Positions 57,991 to 64,000 of a stretch of 64,000 nt of DNA are shown piece after piece. The notes beneath the pieces are model-generated. The model saw only the letters and a program-made list of their open reading frames with translations, did not search any database and had not been told where the DNA came from. The position numbers and the translations under genes are program-made. Numbering within the stretch: the stretch's first letter is position 1; each line of letters starts with the position of its first letter. Source of the stretch: Exiguobacterium acetylicum DSM 20416 (GTDB lineage Bacteria; Bacillota; Bacilli; Exiguobacteriales; Exiguobacteriaceae); the NCBI RefSeq assembly GCF_000702605.1, contig NZ_JNIR01000001.1, forward strand, positions 2,346,501 through 2,410,500, in the 5' to 3' direction.

Positions 57991-58236
57991 TTACTTGCGG
58001 CCGTATTTTTTGTTGAAGCGATCGACACGACCATCTGCCGCGTTGAACTTTTGACGACCTGTGTAGAATGGGTGCGAGTCTGAAGACACATCCACACGGA
58101 TGAGTGGGTACTCGTTACCATCTTCCCAAGTGATTGTTTCGTTCGAAGAACGAGTAGAACCGCTTAAGAATTTGTACTCAGTCGTTGAATCCATAAATAC
58201 TACTTTGTTGTAGTTAGGGTGAATTCCTTGTTTCAT
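57991..58236 (-). CDS. rpmE2: Ribosomal protein L31, type B (zinc-free)
   Basis: The 81-residue protein begins [19 protein letters not shown] and has [10 protein letters not shown] and [11 protein letters not shown], the L31 pattern. It lacks the CxxC zinc pairs of type A L31 and is longer, so it is the zinc-independent form (YtiA in B. subtilis). In B. subtilis the gene next to rho encodes the zinc form; here the zinc-free type holds that place. aaggagagaaatcaacc precedes the start. Confidence 0.92.
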   Translation of the reverse strand: MKQGIHPNYNKVVFMDSTTEYKFLSGSTRSSNETITWEDGNEYPLIRVDVSSDSHPFYTGRQKFNAADGRVDRFNKKYGRK

Positions 58237-58327
58237 GGTTGATTTCTCTCCTTCCGCCCTGGTTCATTTGCTGAGCCAGAGTAAGTTACCTTCCTATACT
58301 AAACGATTTTTTTATGCGTCGCAATAG

Positions 58328-59701
<1,374 letters not shown>

Positions 59702-60055
59702 GTTCTTCACCTATTCTTTATAAATTCAACTGCATTCAGCATACTTCCATACATACAGCAGGAGGTATGTAATTTTATTCGTGAACTAAAGGTATCATAT
59801 TTTTTTTGATTCGTCGTCAACAATCCTTTGCGTTTCTTACTTTGTAATATTCAAAGATATTATTTCAGTTATGTTACAAAAACATCTGTTTTGTCTTCTA
59901 ACTGAAAAAACGTTTTCAAGTGTGCTCGTGCTAAGATATTCCTGCAGACAAAATTCTTACACAGTTGTAAGGTAGACTGCTTAATCACACACTTAATGAT
60001 TTCATCATATAACTTACGGACGCAACACACTACATTAAACGGAGGAATTCTTAAC
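59702..60055. other. Intergenic region between rho and the NlpC/P60 gene
   Basis: About 350 bases with no gene, AT-rich. I see a small inverted repeat CTTACA-cagt-TGTAAG at 59956-59971 and a cre-like GAAAAAACGTTTTCA near 59903-59917. The promoters of rho (minus) and the NlpC gene (plus) must be here, but I cannot assign boxes firmly. Confidence 0.5.
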
Positions 60056-60733
60056 ATGAAACGTTTTCTAGCATCGATCGCGACGGCAGCCTTAGTGGTT
60101 TCAGGTTTTACATCAGTGGGTACAGGTAAAGTTGAAGCAGCGACAGTCACGAAAGTCAAGATCACGGACAACGGTCTTCGTGTTCGGACAGCACCTTCTA
60201 CGAAAGCAAGCATCGTCGGGAAAGTCAACGCTGGTCAAGTCTTTACATACAAAGGCAAATCAGGCAGCTGGACAAAAATCTCATACGGCGGTAAAACACG
60301 CTATGTCTACTCACAGTACACAAAGACATACAAATCATCTTCTAGCGCTAAAAAATCAACGAGCTCTTCTTCTAAACGGACGAAAATCCTGAGCGAAGCA
60401 GCAAAACATAAAGGTACACCTTATGTATGGGGCGGAACGACGACTCGTGGATTCGACTGCTCTGGTTTCACAAGCTACGTGTACAAGAAAGCGGCTGGTA
60501 AAACATTGCCACGTACGTCTTCTTCACAATATTCTTCTTCTAAGAAAGTCAGTGTTTCAAAAGTACAACCAGGAGATCTTGTCTTCTTCTCACACGGTAG
60601 CGGCATTCAGCACGTTGGGATCGCAACAAGCAAGTCAAGCATGGTCAACTCAGAAACAGGTGGCGTTAAATACTCAAGCTTCAAATCAGGGTACTGGGGT
60701 TCACGCCTTGTCGGCGCAGGATCTTACCTATAA
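60056..60733 (+). CDS. Secreted NlpC/P60 peptidoglycan hydrolase with SH3 domain
   Basis: The 225-residue precursor has a signal peptide (MKRFLASIATAALVVSGF, cleavage after VEA, about residue 29), a bacterial SH3 domain (DNGLRVRTAPSTKASIVGKV, residues about 35-95), a Ser/Lys linker, and an NlpC/P60 domain (about 105-225). The catalytic Cys is in GFDCSGFTSYVY, the His in GIQHVGIA and the polar residue near NSETGG. It should cut peptide stems in the wall, probably D-Glu-to-diamino-acid bonds. The start follows ggaggaattcttaac. Confidence 0.9.
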   Translation: MKRFLASIATAALVVSGFTSVGTGKVEAATVTKVKITDNGLRVRTAPSTKASIVGKVNAGQVFTYKGKSGSWTKISYGGKTRYVYSQYTKTYKSSSSAKKSTSSSSKRTKILSEAAKHKGTPYVWGGTTTRGFDCSGFTSYVYKKAAGKTLPRTSSSQYSSSKKVSVSKVQPGDLVFFSHGSGIQHVGIATSKSSMVNSETGGVKYSSFKSGYWGSRLVGAGSYL

Positions 60734-60744
60734 TTCATCATCTC

Positions 60745-60778
60745 AAAGCGGTTGAGCATTGGCTCGATCGCTTTTTTT
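60745..60778 (+). terminator. Terminator of the NlpC/P60 gene
   Basis: AAAGCGGTTGAGC pairs with GCTCGATCGCTTT (G-U and one mismatch), followed by a T run. Confidence 0.85.
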
Positions 60779-60804
60779 CATCTCATTCATAAGGAGGAAA
60801 TAGG

Positions 60805-61572
60805 ATGCATGTCTTAATCACAGGTGCTTCAAGAGGTCTTGGTCGTGAATTCGCTTATCTGCATGCACGACAAGGGGATCACGTCCTGCTCGTCGGACGC
60901 GATGCGACAGCACTCTTCGAAACGAAGTTCCATGTCGAGCGACTCGGTGGAACGGCAACCGTCTTTCCGTATGACTTAACGAAGCGGACGCATCGTCTTG
61001 CACTGTTTCGGGCAACGGAACACATTCCGGTCGACTGCGTCATCAACAATGCTGGAATCGGCGTCTTCGGTTCCTTCCTTGAGACCTCGTTTGAAGACGA
61101 GTCTCGAATGATTGCTTTGAACATCGAAGCATTAACACACGTAACGAAGGTCTATGCCTCTCGCATGAAAGAACAGGGAATCAAAGGACGGATCGTCCAT
61201 CTCGCTTCAACGGCTGCATTTGAAGGTGGTCCATGGCTGAGTGTCTACTACGCGACGAAAGCCTACGTCCTTCATTTCTCGGAAGGATTAACGGAAGAGC
61301 TTGCAGCAGACGGGATTCAAGTCAGCGTCGTCTGTCCGGGCGCGACACATACCGGTTTCGAATCAGCAGCAAACCTTGAACAATCTCGGCTGTTCTTGCG
61401 ACCGGGAGTCATGGATGCTCCGACGGTTGCGCGTATTGCCTACCGCGGCTATATGAAGGGGAAAACGTTCATCGTTCCTGGCTTCGGGAATGCCTGGTAT
61501 ATCTTTTCGACACGTTTTCTACCGCGTCGGTACGTCACCCGACAAGCAGGAGAAGTCCAGCGTCCGCGGTGA
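60805..61572 (+). CDS. Short-chain dehydrogenase/reductase
   Basis: The 255-residue enzyme has the cofactor motif TGASRGLGREFA at residues 6-17, the NNAGIG segment near residue 80, the catalytic Ser in HLASTAAFEGG and the YxxxK pair in YYATKAYVLHFSEGL near residue 149. Absence of an acidic residue after the second strand and Arg in VGRDA hint at NADPH. The substrate is unknown. aaggaggaaatagg precedes the start. RNA element copy C begins 32 bases after its stop. Confidence 0.87.
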   Translation: MHVLITGASRGLGREFAYLHARQGDHVLLVGRDATALFETKFHVERLGGTATVFPYDLTKRTHRLALFRATEHIPVDCVINNAGIGVFGSFLETSFEDESRMIALNIEALTHVTKVYASRMKEQGIKGRIVHLASTAAFEGGPWLSVYYATKAYVLHFSEGLTEELAADGIQVSVVCPGATHTGFESAANLEQSRLFLRPGVMDAPTVARIAYRGYMKGKTFIVPGFGNAWYIFSTRFLPRRYVTRQAGEVQRPR

Positions 61573-61604
61573 TAGTTATAATGTTCATTATTTCAATATT
61601 CATG

Positions 61605-61741
61605 ACGTTCATCCTCAACTCCTACAGGAAAAGGGAACGGGTTCAACGTTTCCGTCAGGGTAAGGTAAGACCCGGCATTTCGCATAAGTTGCGAGATGTC
61701 GCGGCTTACCTCCCGCCTGAGGAAAGTGAGGATATGAACGT
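61605..61741 (+). ncRNA. Dispersed structured RNA element, copy C (unrecognised family)
   Basis: The outer stem is ACGTTCAT plus CCTCA pairing with TGAGG-at-ATGAACGT, unrelated in sequence to the copy A stem but equally complementary. P2 is CCTACAGG/CCTGAGG, P3 GGGAACG/CGTTTCC, P4 GGG-ta-AGGTAAG with CTTACCTCCC, and P5 CATTTCGCA/TGCGAGATG. The blocks ACTCCTACAGGAAAA, GTCAG, AAGACCCG, GGCTT and CGCCTGAGGAAAG match copies A and B. It lies downstream of the SDR gene in the same direction, in a convergent gap before the glpX terminator. Confidence 0.75.
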
Positions 61742-61760
61742 TATCAGTTTTAAACATCAC

Positions 61761-61809
61761 CAAAAAAGAGTTGGCATTCCGGAGATGATCCGGAACGCCA
61801 ACTCTTTTC
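61761..61809. terminator. Terminator of glpX (also reads from plus side)
   Basis: AAAAAGAGTTGGC and GCCAACTCTTTT pair, with an inner TTCCGGA/TCCGGAA pairing. The minus strand ends in six Ts. Confidence 0.9.
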
Positions 61810-61850
61810 ATGTGTGGATCCAGACGTTCTCTTTGGGGAGTCGGTCTGTT

Positions 61851-62816
61851 TTACTTAATGACAAGCTTCGGTTTCTTCTTGAACGAGTGGATACCCTCGA
61901 CAAAGCGAACCGTTCCAGATTTCGCGCGCATGACGACAGAGTGTGTCTGACCGCCTTGCGCCGTGAACTGAACACCTTTCATCAATTCACTGTCCGTGAC
62001 GCCTGTCGCAGCAAAGATACAGTCATCTCCGGCAACGAGGTCGTCCATCATGAGGATCTTCGATGGATCTTCAATGCCCATCTTCTTGCACCGCTCGACT
62101 TCTGCCTCGTCTGCTGGTAACAAGCGTCCTTGGAGCTCACCACCGAGACATTTCAAGGCAACGGCAGCAAGAACGCCTTCCGGTGCACCACCTGAACCGA
62201 GTAAGATATCGATCCCTGTGTGCGGGAATGCCGTATTGATCGCAGCAGCGACGTCACCGTCACCAATCAAGCGAATCCGCGCCCCTGTTGCCCGAATTCG
62301 TTGAATGATCTCTTCATGACGTTCACGATCAAGGATCGAGACGACGACGTCTTCGATTTCCTTGTTCTTCGCCTTCGCGACTGCCGCGATGTTTTCTTCG
62401 ATCGTCGCATCCAGACTGATATGCCCTGCCGCTTCCGGACCGACTGCGATCTTATCCATGTACATATCCGGTGCGTGAAGCAAATCGCCTGCATCCGCGA
62501 CAGCGAGGACAGCAAGTGCGCCCCATGTTCCTTTTGCGACGATGTTCGTTCCTTCAAGCGGATCGACAGCGACGTCGAGTCGTGGTCCATACCCATTTCC
62601 TAGCTTTTCTCCAATGTAAAGCATTGGTGCTTCATCCATCTCGCCTTCCCCGATAACGACGGTTCCTTTCATCGGAATCGTATCGAAGACGTCACGCATT
62701 GCGCTTGTTGCCGCGTCATCCGCTTCATTCTTCAATCCTTTTCCCATCCAACGCGCAGAGGCAAGCGCTGCTGCCTCCGTGACGCGTACAAGTTCCATTG
62801 ATAGACTTCTCTCCAT
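61851..62816 (-). CDS. glpX: Fructose-1,6-bisphosphatase class II (GlpX)
   Basis: The 321-residue gluconeogenic enzyme removes the 1-phosphate of fructose-1,6-bisphosphate. It has the metal-binding [16 protein letters not shown] near residue 56, [11 protein letters not shown] near residue 81 and [16 protein letters not shown] near residue 183, the GlpX signatures. The start follows gagagggga. The rho-glpX-murZ order is as in B. subtilis, except that the NlpC and SDR genes now separate rho and glpX. Confidence 0.94.
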   Translation of the reverse strand: MERSLSMELVRVTEAAALASARWMGKGLKNEADDAATSAMRDVFDTIPMKGTVVIGEGEMDEAPMLYIGEKLGNGYGPRLDVAVDPLEGTNIVAKGTWGALAVLAVADAGDLLHAPDMYMDKIAVGPEAAGHISLDATIEENIAAVAKAKNKEIEDVVVSILDRERHEEIIQRIRATGARIRLIGDGDVAAAINTAFPHTGIDILLGSGGAPEGVLAAVALKCLGGELQGRLLPADEAEVERCKKMGIEDPSKILMMDDLVAGDDCIFAATGVTDSELMKGVQFTAQGGQTHSVVMRAKSGTVRFVEGIHSFKKKPKLVIK

Positions 62817-62848
62817 GTGTATGTCCCCTCTCCCTTGTTACAAATCGG

Positions 62849-64000
62849 TCAAATCGTTTCACGCCATACGAGGGCGCCTAGTTCCTTCAACTTCTGATCA
62901 AATCGTTCGTAACTCTGGTCAAGCACTTCTGCGTGGTGCAACGTCGTCTCCCCTGAAGCGAGAAGTCCCGCCAAGACAAGTGCTGCGCCACCGCGTGGGT
63001 CCGGTGCCTCGATTTCCGTACCAAGTAAGGTTTCTCCACCACGAATGATGATTGAGGCGTCTTCATGCGTGATCCGAGCGTTCAAGCGCCGTAGCTCCTG
63101 TACATGTCGGAAACGTTGCGGATACAATTTATCGACGACGATACTCGCTCCTTTTGCTTGCAACAATGCTGCCGAGATGACAGGTTGTAGATCGCTTGGG
63201 AATCCACCGTAGTGGAAGACACGAATATCGACCGGCTTCGCCTCCTGAAACGTCGCCGTGACGGAATCATCCGTTGCTTCGATCAACGCACCGTACCGCT
63301 CGAGTTTTTGGATGACGCTCTCGAGATGAAGCGGAATGACGTTGTCGACGGTGACGCGTCCAAGTGCCGCCCCCATCGTCAAGAATGTCCCTGCTTCCAT
63401 CCGGTCCGGAATCAAGGTATGCCGGCAACCACTTAGTTGCGATACGCCCTTGATTCGAATCTCGTCCGTTCCTGCCCCTTTGACGCTTGCCCCCATGTTC
63501 GTCAACATCGTACTGACGTCGATGACTTCTGGGTCATAGGCAGCATTTTCGATGACAGTGGTTCCTTCAGCGAAGACAGCGACGAGTAACGCACTGATCG
63601 TCGCTCCGAAAGACGGGAGATCGAGGTAAATCCGGTTGCCGACGAGACGATCGACGCGCATGTAATGGACGCCTTGCTCGTTACGTACAGAAACACCGAG
63701 ACGCTCTAGTGCTTTGATGTGTAAATCAATCGGTCGTGGTCCGATGGCATAACCTCCAGGCAGACCGACGACTCCTTGTTTGAATCTGGCTGCCAGAACG
63801 CTCATGAGGTAGATCGATCCGCGTAACTTGCGCGTCTCCGCACCCGTCAACGGCATCGATTCGACCCGACTTGGATCAATCGTCACCATATCGCCTTGAC
63901 GTGTCACGACCGCGCCGAGCGTCTCCAAAATCTCGATCATCGTCGCGACGTCGCCAATCTCCGGCATGCCTTCAAGAACGACCGTCTGATCCGTCAGGAG
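62849..64000 (-). CDS. murZ: MurA paralogue (MurZ/MurAB type) with Cys-to-Tyr at the active site; 5' end outside window
   Basis: The frame is open to the window edge, so the N-terminus is missing; about 383 residues are visible. The protein is an EPSP-synthase-fold MurA: it keeps the Arg of IGPRPIDLHIKALE, the catalytic Asp in GGFPSDLQPVISAALL, and the late Arg in DPRGGAALVLAGLLA. The catalytic loop, however, reads GLPGGYAIGPRP (codon tat on the minus strand) where active MurA has GGC. The position next to glpX is that of B. subtilis murAB. It may be an altered, fosfomycin-insensitive enzyme or a regulatory pseudo-enzyme. Confidence 0.9.
   Translation of the reverse strand, partial: LLTDQTVVLEGMPEIGDVATMIEILETLGAVVTRQGDMVTIDPSRVESMPLTGAETRKLRGSIYLMSVLAARFKQGVVGLPGGYAIGPRPIDLHIKALERLGVSVRNEQGVHYMRVDRLVGNRIYLDLPSFGATISALLVAVFAEGTTVIENAAYDPEVIDVSTMLTNMGASVKGAGTDEIRIKGVSQLSGCRHTLIPDRMEAGTFLTMGAALGRVTVDNVIPLHLESVIQKLERYGALIEATDDSVTATFQEAKPVDIRVFHYGGFPSDLQPVISAALLQAKGASIVVDKLYPQRFRHVQELRRLNARITHEDASIIIRGGETLLGTEIEAPDPRGGAALVLAGLLASGETTLHHAEVLDQSYERFDQKLKELGALVWRETI

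Noticed and set aside
61569-62120. 183-codon plus-strand frame
   Set aside because: It crosses RNA element C and the glpX terminator, then lies antisense to glpX; not a gene.

Overview
The window looks like the chromosome of a low-to-medium GC member of the Bacillales, most likely an Exiguobacterium or a close relative. This is inferred from the Bacillus-type gene order (murZ-glpX-rho-rpmE-tdk, prfA-prmC-ywlC-ywlE-rpiB-ywlG-glyA, upp, atpIBEFHAGDC-ywzB-murA-mbl, flhO-flhP), from strong Bacillus-like ribosome binding sites, and from the absence of the sporulation genes that sit inside these same clusters in Bacillus subtilis. Most backbone genes are on the minus strand. I see no tRNA, rRNA, CRISPR array, prophage or complete insertion sequence.

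Layout. 1-9.2 kb: a histidine kinase cut by the left edge, a hydroxyacid dehydrogenase, the flagellar rod genes flhO-flhP, a PAS/degenerate-GGDEF/EAL protein, and an MFS exporter with palindromic control sites. 9.3-13.5 kb: a secreted TIM-barrel-like protein, mbl, murA and a DUF1146 gene. 13.7-21 kb: the complete F0F1 ATP synthase operon (atpZ-I-B-E-F-H-A-G-D-C) with a strong terminator. 21.5-28.6 kb: wecB, upp, an unknown membrane/coiled-coil protein, and a heme-stress module (HrtAB-like exporter with HssRS-like two-component system and a direct-repeat operator). 28.6-34.5 kb: glyA and the prfA-to-ywlG translation/phosphatase operon.

34.5-56.5 kb is a block of accessory and metabolic genes between prfA and tdk, which lie close together in B. 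subtilis. It holds a YtrA-type ABC operon, a PhoP-box alkaline phosphatase with a lipoprotein, a trehalose operon (treR, treP, treA), an alanine symporter, a chemoreceptor, a lipoprotein behind a textbook ECF (SigW-type) promoter, the riboflavin operon under an FMN riboswitch, the metNIQ methionine uptake operon plus an M20 hydrolase under a SAM-I riboswitch, and a divergent alpha/beta hydrolase under a second SAM-I riboswitch. 56.5-64 kb returns to the backbone: tdk, a DedA protein, a zinc-free type of ribosomal protein L31, rho, an NlpC/P60 hydrolase, an SDR enzyme, glpX, and a second MurA (cut by the right edge) whose catalytic cysteine position reads tyrosine.

The most novel signal is a family of three dispersed elements of about 140-150 nt (10228-10380, 21533-21673 on minus, 61605-61741). 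They share short conserved sequence blocks and a common predicted fold, while the paired stem sequences differ between copies but stay complementary. Each lies 10-33 nt after the stop codon of a gene, in the same orientation as that gene. I do not recognise this element as a named RNA family.
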